Below, piece by piece: positions 1 through 10,297 of a stretch of 37,687 nucleotides of DNA. This DNA comes from Deltaproteobacteria bacterium (GTDB taxonomy: Bacteria; Myxococcota_A; UBA9160; UBA4427), in NCBI GenBank assembly GCA_016713665.1, contig JADJOR010000012.1:1-37687 (forward strand), given 5' to 3'. The notes beneath the pieces were generated by a model. It made no database searches, was not told the origin of the DNA, and worked only from the letters and a program-made list of their open reading frames with translations. The first letter of the stretch is position 1; every line of letters begins with the position of its first letter. The position numbers were made by a program, and so were the translations under genes.

Positions 1-3000
1 CTCGCAGGCGGCATCGCGAGCGAAAACTCACGTAGGCGGCGAAAGGAGCGCGTCGAGAGTCGGCGGAGAGGCCGACGCTTCGGCAGGCCGGGGGCCGGTC
101 GCAACGAAGTCGGCGGGGGCAGGCAAGCCGCTGCCCAGGTTGAGCCCGCGGATCTGGCTCTCGAAGTCCCTGGATCTCGTCGAAGTTACGGTCCAGTAGG
201 CACGACAAATGGCGTTCCCCTTGCGCGCAGGTCGATCGTGTTGCGAGTCCCTCGCCGTAACCGCCGAGATCCCCGAACGCAGCCGTCTCCATCGCCGTCG
301 TTGTGGCACGAAGAGCGCGGCTCATAGTCGTCGAGGGCGATGCCGATCGTCGGCGGCGTCGTAGAAGAGCTGCTTGCCCAGCAGGATCGTCGGCAGGGCT
401 CCTCGACGGACCGTCTGGATCGGCGGCAACAGGTTCGTGGCCGGCAGGTCGTCTCGAGCATCTGGGTCAAATCAAGCGCAGGATCTGGCGATCCATGGGA
501 AGTCGTGGACTAGGCCGTCCGCCGCGTCGCTCGAGCTCGACGCTCTGGGCACCCGGCCGGTCGGGAGAGCTCATCAGCGGATGAACCTCGCGAAGTGCCG
601 AGACCACGCGAGCTGCCGGCTCGTCTCGGGAGTCTGGCGACAGGTAGCGGTCGTCGCCCGGGAGGCGCGGCGCCGGTCGTCGAAGGCTCAGTTGTCGTGG
701 TCGTCAAGCGTCGGATCCCTCCGTCGCCGGCGTCGCTGAGGACGATACGCGGAACGCGCGCGCACCGTCGAGTCGAAAGCCCATACCCGCGACACCCCGC
801 AGTCGCCACCGCGGACGTTGTCCTACTTAGGCGGGACGGCAGGCGTGCTGGCCCGCGAAATCCGGCGACAGCAGCCGGGCCGAGATAGTTCGGCATGCCC
901 GGCCGGCTCTCAGACTGCGCGCGGCCGTCATGGGTCAAGCCGATCTCGTCCGGCGAGGTCATCGTGGCCCGGATCGATCGAAGCTTACCGCGCCACAGCA
1001 GCGACGTCGACGGTAAGCGTGCTCTCTGCCGGGGATCGGCGGGGTGATGAAAGTTGCTGACCAGCAGCCACCCGTCATCGTTCCCAGATCAGACGTGCTC
1101 GCGGGGGGCCCGGAAAGCTGGAGGCTCCCCGACGAGCGCCCGCATCGGTGCGGCGAGACCAACTCGACCCAGGCTGCGGCCTCCGAGGACGACGTAATAG
1201 GTCGAAGCGTCGGCGGCGAGGGCGAGGCCGTGGGGCTCGGCTTCCCGCGCGGGAGCGCGATCGTGCGGTCGACGGTGAGCTGCGGCGGCGTCGATCCCAC
1301 GCTGATCCGAAGAGCTGCCCTTGTTGACGACGTAGACGCGCCTGGCCCGGCTCGCGGGCGATCGACCAGGGACGATCGCCGACGAGGATCTCGGCGAGGA
1401 GGGTGCCCAGGCGCTCGAGACTGATCACGGAGTCGTTGTCCGGGTTCACGTTCAAGATGCGATCAGCGCCGCTGCTCTTCTCGACGAAGAGCAGCGTCGG
1501 GGCGGCCCCGAAAGGGCAGCGGCATGATGGGCACCACGGTCACGATCGGCGGATCGGGCGTCGACGCTCCGGAGCCAGCGGCGTCGGGAACAATCAGCAG
1601 TAGGCGATCGTCAGCATTCCAGGATGGCGCGCCGTGCTGCTCACCTCAACAGCCAGCGAACGGGATCGCGCTCCGGCGCGTCGCTCGCCGTCGTGAGGAC
1701 GTAGGCGTCGATCTCGACACAGGCGCCCATGTCGTAGGCGAGGTCGCCGCGATTGAAGTCGCGCCACTGCGTGCCGGCGTCGGCGTCGTCCGCGTCGGCC
1801 CGCCTGGCCCGGCCGGGGTTGTTGCCGCCGGGATTCGTCACGAAGAGCGCATGGCGGCGAACACCCTGCTCGAAAAGAGGCGAAAGCTCCGCAAAGCTGG
1901 ATGCCGCTCGCCGTCGCGTCGTTTCGCAGCTTCGTCGGGCGGAAGCGGTAGTAGCGGAAGCCCGGCGCGGGCTTCGGGACGAGGCGTGCGTCGGCCCAGT
2001 CGCCGCGGTCGCCGCAGGCATCACCGAGGGTGAAGATTCGAAGCGTCAGGGCATGTTCGCAGTTCCGACGTCGAGGTCGGACTCGGTCGGCGTCGTGTCG
2101 ACGAAAGGCTGCTCGTGCCAAAGGGCGGCGACGCCGTCGAGCGACCTCGAACTGGACCATGCCTCGCCGCAGAGGTTCCTGGGCGTCGTCGAGACCGATC
2201 TGGGCACGGAAGCGGTCGTATCGGCCGTCGAGGGCGACCGAGATCTCGGAGAACGCATGGACCGACGCCCTGCCTTCGTGGGGTCCACGCCGCCGGAAGT
2301 CCCGGATGGGAGCGCCGTCGCCCGCCGCCCATCCCCGTTGCTGCGATCGCGCTCGGCGGGCCCGGACCGTTGGTCGGCGTCGTCCACGGCAGATCGGAGA
2401 CGTAGACCGAGGTCGGATCGGGACCGACTGGACGTCGCGCACGACCTGGATCGTCTCACCGATCGAGGCGTGCCGTCGGCATCGAGGCGAAAGGAAGTAG
2501 GGACCGACGATCAGGTGTGTTGAGATTCGCCGGGAACTGGAGCGTGAATGTTCCGTCACCGTTCGCGACGGCCGGGATCGGGAGGAAGCGGCGATCGGTG
2601 TTGACGTGGTGGGTCACGGCCGAGAGCCGGACGACCGAGAAGGCCGTCGTCGTCGATCGCCGTGGCGACAGACGATCCCCGCCCACACCTGCGCCGGCGC
2701 CGGAACCACCAGCATCGGTCGGACCGCCAGCGAGCCGTCACTCTCGAAGAGGTAGGGCGGCGAGAAGATCTGGCCGTCGAGGTGGTTCGCCGGGTGTCCG
2801 CTCCAGCGGCCACCGCCGCCCATCGCGATCACGCGGCCATCCTTCATCAGGAGCGCCGTCGAAGTGGTAGTTGCGCGGGACGTCCGAGGTTGTCGGTGGT
2901 GCGCCAGCTGTCGGTCGGGCGAGTAGATCTCGGTGTGGAGGACCAGAGCCCGTGTCGTCGAAATATCAAGGGCGACGGTATTGCCGCCGATCACTGGCTT

Positions 3001-4383
3001 CTCGCCGTTCACGAGCGTGACCGTGTTGGGCAGCGTCCGCGGATACCGCATGGGGGGCACCCAGCGTCACCGTCGGCGCCGGCCCGGTGAGATCGACGCG
3101 GTAGACGAAATTCCTCGACGTCGGAGGATCCGAGTCGCAGATCGGCGCCGCCGACCAGCAGGACCTTGCCCTCGCCGTAGGTCACCGCGCGTTTCCGTAG
3201 GAGCGCGCCACGTCGCCGATCGGCTGGCCGAGGCGACGGTCGCGGCCACGCCCATCAGGTCGTAGCGGTGCCAGGTCGGCGTCGGACCGCCCTGGGAAGA
3301 CGTCGCCCTGCGGCGTCACCGCGATGTGGGAGTTCAGGCGTGTCGATCGCGCCCGTCGGGTTCGGCGCGGCGTTGATGACGTTCTGCTCGAAGAGCTGGG
3401 TGTCGGCATCGGCGTTGTACCGTGGCGACCGGGTATTGGTCGCCGGGTTGGAGACCTCGGTCCGGCTGCCGGCGTACTTCGCGAAGCTCGCGAAGACCGT
3501 GTTGTCGGGCAAGGTCGCCGCCAGCCCATACCAGCGCAGATCGATCATGTCGGCGAGCGGTGACCAGGTCTGCGTCGCCGGATCGATCGAAGACACGCGT
3601 CGATCGCTCCGGATTGCCGCCCGCCGAAACGATCGTGCCGTTCTCGAGGTCGCGACGCCCCGCGCAGAACATGTCGTGGAAGTCGTTGTCGACCAGGACG
3701 AAGGTCCCGGTCGCGGGATCGAAGACCGAGGCGCGAGGGAGCTCGCTGAACTCAGGAAAGCCGTCGATCTCGGTCGAGGACCGGGTCAGGATCTTCCCGT
3801 CCGGGAGGTACCGCCGCCGAGATCGCGATCTCCGGCCACGGGATCACCGGCCCCGACCCGATCAAGCCGGATTCGAGCTCGCGAACGTCAGTCGGCCGTC
3901 GACCGGAATCGGCTCCGAAGACCGGGATGCCGGTCAATACCCGACCTCAAGGTCGCCCGCTCGGCGTCGCGAAATACTCGATCGGATCAGTGGTCGCCGA
4001 CGTCGAGGACGCGCCAACCCTCGACCGTCGTCGGCGGATGGAGCCCGTCGTTGTCGACGACGACCTGGCCGTCGATCAGGAGCCAGGAGCCCGCGTCCGG
4101 GCGCGTATAAAGGTGTACGTCCCGGCAGTCCGGGACGTTGATGGTATTCGTGATGACGAGCCCGTACTCGCCGCCGACCGCGCCCGGGTCAGGACCGATC
4201 ACGTCGATCAGCGCCGAGGAAACCGGCGTCAGGGGCAGGAAATCCGGCAGCGAGGTCCAGGCGCCTCAGCCAGCGTTGATGGAGGAAGGTCGCGCCGGCG
4301 GGCGACGCCAGGGCGAGAAGGCCAGGACGCCTGCGAACAGGGCGAGCGAGGTTAAACGGAGACGGATTCAGGGCCCGGATCGC
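1..4383 (-). CDS. Secreted copper-radical (galactose) oxidase-like multidomain protein with YVTN propeller and cytochrome-c-like end; partial
   Basis: Reading leftwards through many frame changes gives a signal-peptide-like start (about 4383-4290, ending ALASPAGA), then a PA14-like domain (about 4230-3960, LLIDGQVVVDNDGLHPP). A kelch-type galactose-oxidase fold follows (about 3830-2500), then NPCBM (about 2400-2050, EISVALDGRYDRFRAQIGLD), an F5/8C-like module (about 2000-1640), a YVTN propeller (about 1480-480, NVNPDNDSVISLERLGTL) and a cytochrome-c-like tail (about 420-1, SCHNDGDGDG then RNTIDLR). Equivalents of all copper-radical-oxidase ligands are visible: Cys in HDMFCAG (about 3665), Tyr in RWYG (about 3535), Tyr-His in RNYH (about 2870) and His in THHVNTD (about 2605). 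An active secreted alcohol/aldehyde oxidase is therefore plausible. The C-terminus lies beyond the window. That all modules form one gene is inferred from their order and the absence of an evident intergenic gap. Confidence 0.75.
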
Positions 4384-4646
4384 ATGGTTCCCCGCTGCCG
4401 TATCGGCGGTGTGCGCCCCTCGGCCAAGGCGTCTGAGCGAGTGGGTCACCGAATGCTTGCGATCGGGGACCGGGGCGGCGTGCCACGCGACGCCCCTTAC
4501 GCCGCCTCCTCCATCCGCTGCCCACACGCGGTTGCCGGATCCAAGTTCCAGCCGGCTGCCGCAAGCCTCCATTCTCGAGATCGAAAGTCCGTTCCTAGAC
4601 TCCGTCGACAAACGTTCGGGACTTCGAGCTCGAGCCGGGGAACGAC

Positions 4647-5640
4647 ATGGAGAGAATGCCGGGTCGCGGCGGTGCAGGCGGCACCGGTCTGGATGGATCG
4701 CGGGGCCACCGTCGCGAAGGTGTGTCGGCTGATCGAGCAGGCGGCGCAGGGCGGAGCCCGGGTCGTCGCCTTCTCCGAGACCTTCGTCGGGCTATCCGTG
4801 GTGGACGAGCTCAAGATCGCCTCGATCTGAAGGCGCTCGACGTCGTGACGGCGCGGCAATCCGTCCTATCTGCGCCAGGGCGTCGACCTCGCCCGCGGCG
4901 ATCTCGATCCCGTCGTCCGAAGCCGGCGCAAGTCCGCCTCTTCGTGGCCCGCGGCATCGCCGAGCGCGCGGCGACCGGCGGATCACTCTACTACTCGCTC
5001 GTCCTGATCGATCCGACGCGCGGCATCGTGCGGCGATCCACCTGCAAGCTCAAGCCGGCCTACACCAGGCGTCGCCTGGGCCGACGGCGGACGCCCTGAC
5101 CCACGCGTCCACGAGTGCGCGGCTGGCGGATCAGGGGCCTCAATGGCTACAGAACTGGATCCCGCTCCCGAAGTTCGCGCTCTACGGACAGGGCGAACAG
5201 CTCCACGTCGCGACCTGGCCCGGCGGACGCGCGCATCACCCTCGACGCGAGCCGCCTGGTCGCGATCGGGGCGGCGTCTTCGACGTCTCGGTCTCCGGGC
5301 TCTTCGACGCGAGCCTCGTCCCCGACGACTTCCCGGAGGCCCGCGCGCTGCGCTATCGCTCGAGGGGATCGCGCTCGGCGACGGCGGAACGCTGATCGTC
5401 GATCCCAACGGCGTCGTCCCGGCCGAAGCCGCAACGAACGCCGAGAGATCCTCTACGCGGACCTCGATCTCGACGTCGCACTCGCCGCACGCACCCTGCG
5501 CGACCAGGGCGGTCACTATCGCCGTCGGTGCTCTTTGAGCTCCGGATCGACGAACGCCGGAGCGGCGCCCGTCGTCGCGCGAACCGGCGATGGCAAAGAT
5601 CGCCTCGCCAGAGAAGGACGGGGAGCTGCAGCCGGCGGAC
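4647..5640 (+). CDS. Nitrilase (carbon-nitrogen hydrolase superfamily), frame-disrupted
   Basis: Nitrilases hydrolyse nitriles to acids and ammonia in the cytoplasm using a Glu-Lys-Cys triad. The N-terminus reads RVAAVQAAPVWMDRGATVAK after ATG 4647 and a one-base shift. Catalytic Glu lies in VVAFSETF, followed by a Tyr-Pro-Trp-Trp stretch (about 4790). Lys lies in STCKLKPAYT (about 5040-5070). The region after the nucleophile is clear (NWIPLPKFALYGQGEQLHVA, about 5150-5212), as is EILYADLDLDVALAARTLRD near the C-terminus (about 5440-5510). The nucleophile position (about 5142-5156) reads Gly-Leu-Asn-Gly-Tyr instead of the family's Gly-x-x-Cys-Trp-Glu, with a base missing, so the cysteine is absent as sequenced. 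At least five frame changes occur. The stop cannot be fixed; 5640 is estimated from family length. It converges with the downstream kinase. Confidence 0.72.
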
Positions 5641-5681
5641 CGCGGAAACTCCCGACCCCGGCGGGACCCGGGCTTCGAGCC

Positions 5682-6739
5682 TCAGCCGACGAGCGCCTGG
5701 AGCGCACCACACCGAATCAGGTCGTCGAGGGCGGCCATGGCGCGGGCGCGGGGAAGTTCGTCGTGAACATGCGCCGCGCTTCGGTGTTGTAGGGCGGGAC
5801 GAGGGAAAGGAACGAAGCGATCACGCTATAGGCCGCCTCGATGCGATGGGCACCCAGACCTCGTCGAAGGCGATCGGACTGCCGCCGAGGCGCTTCCGGC
5901 GGCGTCGAGATAGTGCCGGATGAGCGCGCGCTCTTCGCGCGGCGATCCTCCGACTCGAGGCCCATCGTCAGGAAGAAGCCGAGATCGCGCATCGGCGTCC
6001 CAATCTTCGCCATGCCCCAATCGAGGAAGCCGACGCGATCGCCGTCGATGAAGAGATTGCCGATGTGGGCGTCGCCGTGGATCAGCGTCTGCGGGCCGCG
6101 CGCCCAGGCTGCTTCGATCGCGTCGTGATGGTCGATGTAGAGGCGGGCGACCTCGAGATAGCCGTCGCTGAGCCGGTCCGCGCAATGATCGATCACGTAG
6201 CGAAGGGTGCGGACACGAATTCGGGCGCCCTGCCCGGCGTGGAGGTCGCCCAAGGCGGGACCTCCGCGAGGCGCTCGGTCCTCCCAGCGCACGTGCAGCT
6301 CCGCGAGCTCTTCGACGCCGGCCCGGCGCCGACCGGGGATCGCCCACGAGCCATCCGAGATCGCGCAGCCGCGCGCCGCGAGATCCTCGAGCAGCATCAG
6401 GAAGCGCTCCGTCGGCGCGGGCGCCGCGAAATGGCATTCCGGGACGCGCATCGAGATCGTCGGCGCGACCGCTCGATAGAACTCGACCTCGCGCGTCCCC
6501 ATCCCGGCGGCGCCGATGCGCGCACGGTGCTCCGGGTCCCGCGGCGGGAGCTTGCAGAAAAGCGTATCCGGGGCGCCGGCCCGTACGTCGTAGGCGAGGC
6601 CGAGGAGCAGATGATGATTGGTGCGCTCGGTCGCGTCGAGAACCTCGACCGCCGCGACCCGGACGCCCGGATGTCGGTGGGAGAGCGCGGGGGTGAGCCA
6701 GGCGGGGGTGAGCCCCGTGGCGTCGGTCGGTGTGGGCAG
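5682..6739 (-). CDS. APH-fold phosphotransferase (aminoglycoside/ecdysteroid-kinase-like)
   Basis: Members of this kinase-like fold phosphorylate small hydroxylated molecules with ATP. The Brenner motif HGDAHIGNLFID and the metal-binding FLDWGMAKIG are both intact (about 6090-6000). An N-lobe region (TNHHLLLGLAYDVRAGAPDT, about 6615-6555) precedes them. The long open frame reaches 5717, but a single shift near 5740 gives a better end (RARAMAALDDLIRCGALQ, stop 5682-5684). Another break lies near 5850-5920. The frame is open upstream to 6829, but a hairpin at 6779-6809 lies inside that extension, so I place the start near 6739, where PTPTDATGLTPAWLTPAL begins after a CTG; the true codon may be miscalled. 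The substrate is unknown. Its place beside nitronate monooxygenase, within a catabolic region, makes an antibiotic-resistance role less likely than modification of a steroid or alcohol; this is inference. Confidence 0.78.
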
Positions 6740-6778
6740 GCTGTTCCGAAGCCGCGCCGGATCACGGCGCGCTGAGCG

Positions 6779-6809
6779 CCCGGCCTGTCGGAGGACCCGA
6801 CAGGCCGGG
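6779..6809 (-). terminator. Perfect 13-bp hairpin after the nitronate monooxygenase gene
   Basis: Arms CCCGGCCTGTCGG (6779-6791) and CCGACAGGCCGGG (6797-6809) pair perfectly around a 5-nt loop. It lies 17 nt beyond the minus-strand stop at 6826 and upstream of the kinase start. There is no T-tract on either side, so it may be a factor-assisted terminator or an mRNA 3'-end stabiliser. Confidence 0.65.
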
Positions 6810-6825
6810 GCCGCATCGGCTCCGC

Positions 6826-7958
6826 TCAACCCGGCTGCAGGCCCTGCAGCCGCTCCGTCGCCTCGACGTAGCCCTCGGCGATCTCGTAGATGACGTCGCG
6901 AACGGCCTTGCGCTCCTTCAGCATGCCGACCACCTGGCCGACCGGATTGAAGGCGACCCGCTGGGTCTCCGCGACGCCCGCATAACGACTCGTCCGCGAG
7001 ATCGCGTCGGCCGTCACCATGCCCTGCAGCGGCATGCCGAGGGGCTTCGGGTTTTCGGGGCCTTCTCCCACGCCTCGGTCCAATCGTTGCGGAGCATGCG
7101 GCAGGGCTTGCCGGTATACGAGCAGGAGCGGACCGCGTCCTCGCTCGTCGCCGTCAGGTAGGATTCGATCTGCGCCGGCTCGGACTCCGGCCTCCTCGAC
7201 CGTCAGCCAGAGCGAGCCCGTCCAACGCCCTGCGCCCGAGCGCGAGGGCCGCCGCGACCTGCGCACCGGTCCCGATGCCGCCCGCCGCGAGGACGGGCGT
7301 CGGGGCGACGGCCGCGACCACCTGGGGCCAGAGGACGACGCTGCCGATGTCTCCGTATGGCCGCCGCCCTCCGTGCCCTGGGCGATGATGATGTCGACCC
7401 CGGCCTCCTTGTGGCGCTTCGCCTGATGCAGCCGGCCGCAGAGGGCCGCGACGAGGCGCCCGCTCCCGTGGACCCGCGCTGGATGACGTCGGCGGGCGGC
7501 GTGCCGAGGGCGTTCGCGATCAGGCTGACCTTCGGATGCGCCAGCGCGACGTCGAGCAGCGGATTCGCGGTCGTCGCGGTCCAGCCGAGCAGCTCGCGCG
7601 CGTGCTGGTCCCCCGGCAGCTCGGGGACGCCGTGATCCGCGAGGAGCTTCGACGCGAAGCTGCGATGCTCCGCCGGAATCAGCTTGCGCAGCTGCTCTTC
7701 GAGGGCCTTCGGATCGAGATCCGAGCCCTTGCCCTCGTACTTCTCGGGAATCACGAGATCCACGCCGTAGCGCGCGCCTTCGACGAGATGCTCGTCGATC
7801 CAGCGGCACTCGACCTCGAGCTGCTCGGGCGTGAAGCCCACCGCGCCGAGCACGCCGAAGCCGCCGGCGTTCGAGACGGCGACGACGACGTCGCGGCAAT
7901 GGGTGAAGGCGAAAATCGGGAATTCGATGTCGAGCTGATCGCAGAGGGGGGTATGCAT
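6826..7958 (-). CDS. Nitronate monooxygenase (2-nitropropane dioxygenase family)
   Basis: This is an FMN-dependent TIM-barrel enzyme that oxidises alkyl nitronates or acts as a related flavin oxidoreductase. It begins MHTPLCDQLDIEFPIFAF and continues AVSNAGGFGVLGAVGFTPEQ, the family's N-terminal FMN-binding region. Then come LLDVALAHPKVSLIANALGT, the EAGVDIIIAQGTEGGGHT phosphate-binding loop with its conserved His (about 7390-7330), WTGSLWLTVEEA (about 7220-7180), and a long conserved tail with KPLGMPLQGMV and RVAFNPVGQVVGMLKERKAV. The frame changes near 7490, 7320, 7170 and 7080. ATG 7958 is preferred over ATG 7973 because GGAGA sits 9 nt upstream of it. The gene follows TetR on the same strand by about 50 nt, so the two probably form one unit. 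The final stop is at 6826-6828, just before a hairpin. Confidence 0.86.
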
Positions 7959-8006
7959 GACTGGTTTCTCCATGGAGCCGGCCGCGCCGGCGGTTCAGGT
8001 TGGGGT

Positions 8007-8774
8007 TCAACGGGTTGAACTCTTCCTGCTCGCGGGACGCCGCGAGAGCGCTGCCTCCGACGAGCTCGCGGACGGCTTCGAGCGCCGCCTTCAAGCCCTT
8101 CGCCGGGCGAGCGCTTCGCGCCGTCCGCGAGCCATCGTTCGTTGGCCATCCGCACCGCGGAGACGATCGTCGCCGCCAGCAGCCGCGCGTGCAGCGCGCG
8201 CCGGGGCCCGGCCGCCAGACGCGCCTCGATCGTGCCAGGCGAGCAACGACTCCCAGGCCACCTGCTGGCCGAGGGAGCGGACCTTCACCTGCGCCGAAAC
8301 CGCCCGGATTCCGGCCTCGAGCTGCATCAGCTCCCGCTGCTCCCGCCAATCCGCATAGACCTCGAGGAAGCCGTTCGCGAGCGCGGTCAGCGCATCCTCG
8401 GCATCGGGGCGGCGAGCACGTCGCCTCGACGACGGCATCGAGTCGTCCCTGATGGATGCCGGCCACGAAGGCCGCCTCCTTCGAGTCGAAATACCGAAAG
8501 AAGGTCGAGCGCCCGACCTCGGCCGCGCCGCAGACGTCCTCGACGCGCACCGCATCGAAGCCCCGCTCGACGACGAGCTCGACGGTCGCCGACGCGATCG
8601 CCTCCCAGGTCTTCCGCTTCTTGCGATCGCGCAGGGACACCGCCTCGCCGCGATCGCCGCCCCGTCCGCCCGAGGCGACCCGCAGTCGGGCGGCCCGCCC
8701 GCGCTCGAACCGGTCGAACGCTTCGCGCCGACGCTCTTCCGCTCCGCCGCCTCTCGATTGACCGCTCGCGCCAT
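8007..8774 (-). CDS. TetR/AcrR family transcriptional regulator
   Basis: The N-terminal DNA-binding domain is clear: RDRKKRKTWEAIASATVELV, GFDAVRVEDVCGAAEVGRST and FFRYFDSKEAAFVAGI (about 8630-8440), a canonical TetR helix-turn-helix. The frame shifts near 8400 into ANGFLEVYADWREQRELMQL (ligand-binding helices), then near 8220 into VRMANERWLADGAKRSPGEG and ALEAVRELVGG. ATG 8774 (MARAVNREAAE) requires one further shift; an alternative start is GTG 8640 directly before SLRDRKKR. The stop is taken as TGA 8007-8009, in a frame reached after one more shift. It lies just upstream of, and on the same strand as, the nitronate monooxygenase, so it probably regulates that gene and itself. The effector cannot be predicted. 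Confidence 0.82.
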
Positions 8775-8846
8775 GGAATTCCTTCGTGTCCCGCACCGGC
8801 TCGGCCCGGGCTCGACCTGACGCGTCGAATCCCTGGGCCACAATCT

Positions 8847-8876
8847 GGCACAACGTCCCATTTGGAGCAACGTGCC
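8847..8876. promoter_or_regulatory. Candidate operator/promoter element upstream of TetR
   Basis: About 70 nt upstream of the TetR start the sequence has GGCAC and GTGCC at its outer ends and the hexamer CAACGT twice, 18 nt apart (8851 and 8869). Inverted outer arms plus direct hexamers suggest a protein-binding site. The inner part is not a perfect palindrome. No convincing -10/-35 pair is visible. Confidence 0.3.
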
Positions 8877-9069
8877 GACCAGCAGCAGGACGCGGGCGGT
8901 CCGAAGCCCGACAGGAGCGAGGTCTGTCCTTCAAGTCCTCGCGACGATTCGAGGCGGACTGATCCCGGGGATGCGCGACCGGGCTGCGCGTGGGAGGCGG
9001 CGCGTGGGGTCGGCGCCCGAGCCGAGCGTTCGGGGCGAGCGCCGCGCGTTCTTCGGGCGAGCGCCGCCC

Positions 9070-9684
9070 CTAATCCAGCAGCGACGTCATCTGGTCCGGA
9101 TCGAATCCCCGGATCCTGGAGCCGTCGATCTCGACGAGGGGGATCGCGTTGCCGCCGGTCTTCTCGCGGAGCTCCTCGGCCCAGCGGACGTCGGCCTCGA
9201 TGTCCTGTAGACGTATTCGACACCGGCCTCGTCCAGGAACGCGAGCGTCTTGCGACACCAGCCACACCAGGGCGCCGTGCTAGACCGTGACGTCGTGGGC
9301 CGGCTGCTCGGCGGCGACCTCGACGGCGCCGCGCGCACCGCCCGAGCTCGCCGCCGGTGCGGCGGTCGTCCGCGAGAGCACGGAGGCGTCGAGCTCGATC
9401 TGGCCGGCGCGCGAGCGCCAGTCCGCCGGGACCTCGTCGAGGGAACCGGCGAAATGAACCGAGCCCCGGTCGTCGACCCACTGATACACGACGGGCGTCG
9501 ACGACGCGGCTGCCACGGCCGCCACCCCGCCTCCGCGTCCGCGACTTCTGCTTGTGCTTCTGCTTCGCTTCTTCTGCTTCAGGCGAACCCGCGGCGCTCG
9601 CGGTCCGCCCGCCATCGCCCCTTCCAGGCGTACCCCGTCGCGCCGACGAGAGCCAGAACGACGACTACGATCGACCAGACGCAT
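9070..9684 (-). CDS. Membrane-anchored DUF4124 plus glutaredoxin-like protein with CGWC motif
   Basis: ATG 9684 followed by a one-base shift gives a single transmembrane anchor (WSIVVVVLALVGATGYAWKG). A charged linker follows, then a DUF4124-type module (VVYQWVDDRGSVHFAGSLDE, about 9500-9440). After a shift near 9290 comes a thioredoxin-fold domain with active site APWCGWCRKTLAFLDEAGVE (about 9273-9215), and after another near 9210 its C-terminal half (ADVRWAEELREKTGGNAIPL, then VEIDGSRIRGFDP with the cis-Pro before VEI). The likely role is an envelope-facing thiol-disulfide exchange protein. The topology (N-terminal anchor, redox domain outside) is inferred. It stands alone between TetR and the divergent ketosteroid isomerase operon. 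Three frame changes are needed. Confidence 0.75.
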
Positions 9685-9898
9685 GCTGGACTCCGGGATG
9701 CGAGGCCTCGGCTCGGGGCCGACGACGGACCTCACGGAGGCGGATGGATCCGAAGGCCGAATCGGCACGGCGGGCGCCGGGACTTGAGCGTCGGCGTCGA
9801 GCGCGGCCCCGCCCCACCGCGGAGCGGCACCTCATCGGTAGAATGAGCGCCGTGCCAGGCAACGCGCCCCGGCTCGGACTACGGCGCAGGAGGCTCCG

Positions 9899-10297
9899 AT
9901 GATCTCGCAGGATCGCATGAAGGCCGTGCTCAGGCCTACGTCGACGGACTGAACGCCGGCGACGCCGACGCTGTGATCGCGCTGTTCGCGCCCGACGCGG
10001 TGATCGAGGATCCGGTCGGCACGCCGGAGAAGCGCGGCGCCGAGATCGCCGCCTGGTTCCGGCGCGCAGCCGAGATGCGCGCCCGACTCGAGCTCTCGAC
10101 ACCGATCCGTGGATCCCACGGTCTGGCGGCCGCCATGGCCTTCACCGTCATCACCCGCTTCGACGGAAAGCTCCGCAAGACCCGCTCGCTCGATACCGTG
10201 CGCCTCGACGAGCAGGGGTCGCATCATCCGCCTCGAAGGTTATTGGGGCCCCGAGGACGTCGAGGTCCGGGCGGATCCGGAGGGAGACGCGCGATGA
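9899..10297 (+). CDS. ksi: Ketosteroid isomerase (steroid delta-isomerase), SnoaL/NTF2 fold
   Basis: This enzyme shifts the 3-oxo-delta5 double bond of steroids to delta4. The repaired protein resembles bacterial delta5-3-ketosteroid isomerase closely: YVDGLNAGDADAVIALFAPD then AVIEDPVGTPEKRGAEIAAW. Equivalents of the catalytic residues are all present: Tyr14 (AYVDGLNAGD), Asp38 (IEDPVG) and Asp99 (SLDTVRLDE). The protein is about 132 residues, normal for the family. ATG 9899 has an AGGAGG ribosome-binding site at 9888-9893. One base is missing near 9931 and one is extra near 10217. The stop TGA overlaps the ATG of the next gene (ATGA, 10294-10297), which indicates translational coupling. Other SnoaL-like functions are possible, but conservation of all three residues favours a true isomerase. 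Confidence 0.8.

Noticed and set aside
1..5640. Treating the left-end genes as true pseudogenes
   Set aside because: Motifs including metal ligands are conserved across frames and the indels are scattered singly, which fits sequencing error better. I cannot exclude real decay, particularly at the nitrilase and cytochrome active sites.
6826..8934. A single 702-codon minus-strand frame spanning TetR and nitronate monooxygenase
   Set aside because: It stays open only because frame changes in both genes line up. Each part resembles a separate, complete family, and the monooxygenase has its own ribosome-binding site and ATG.
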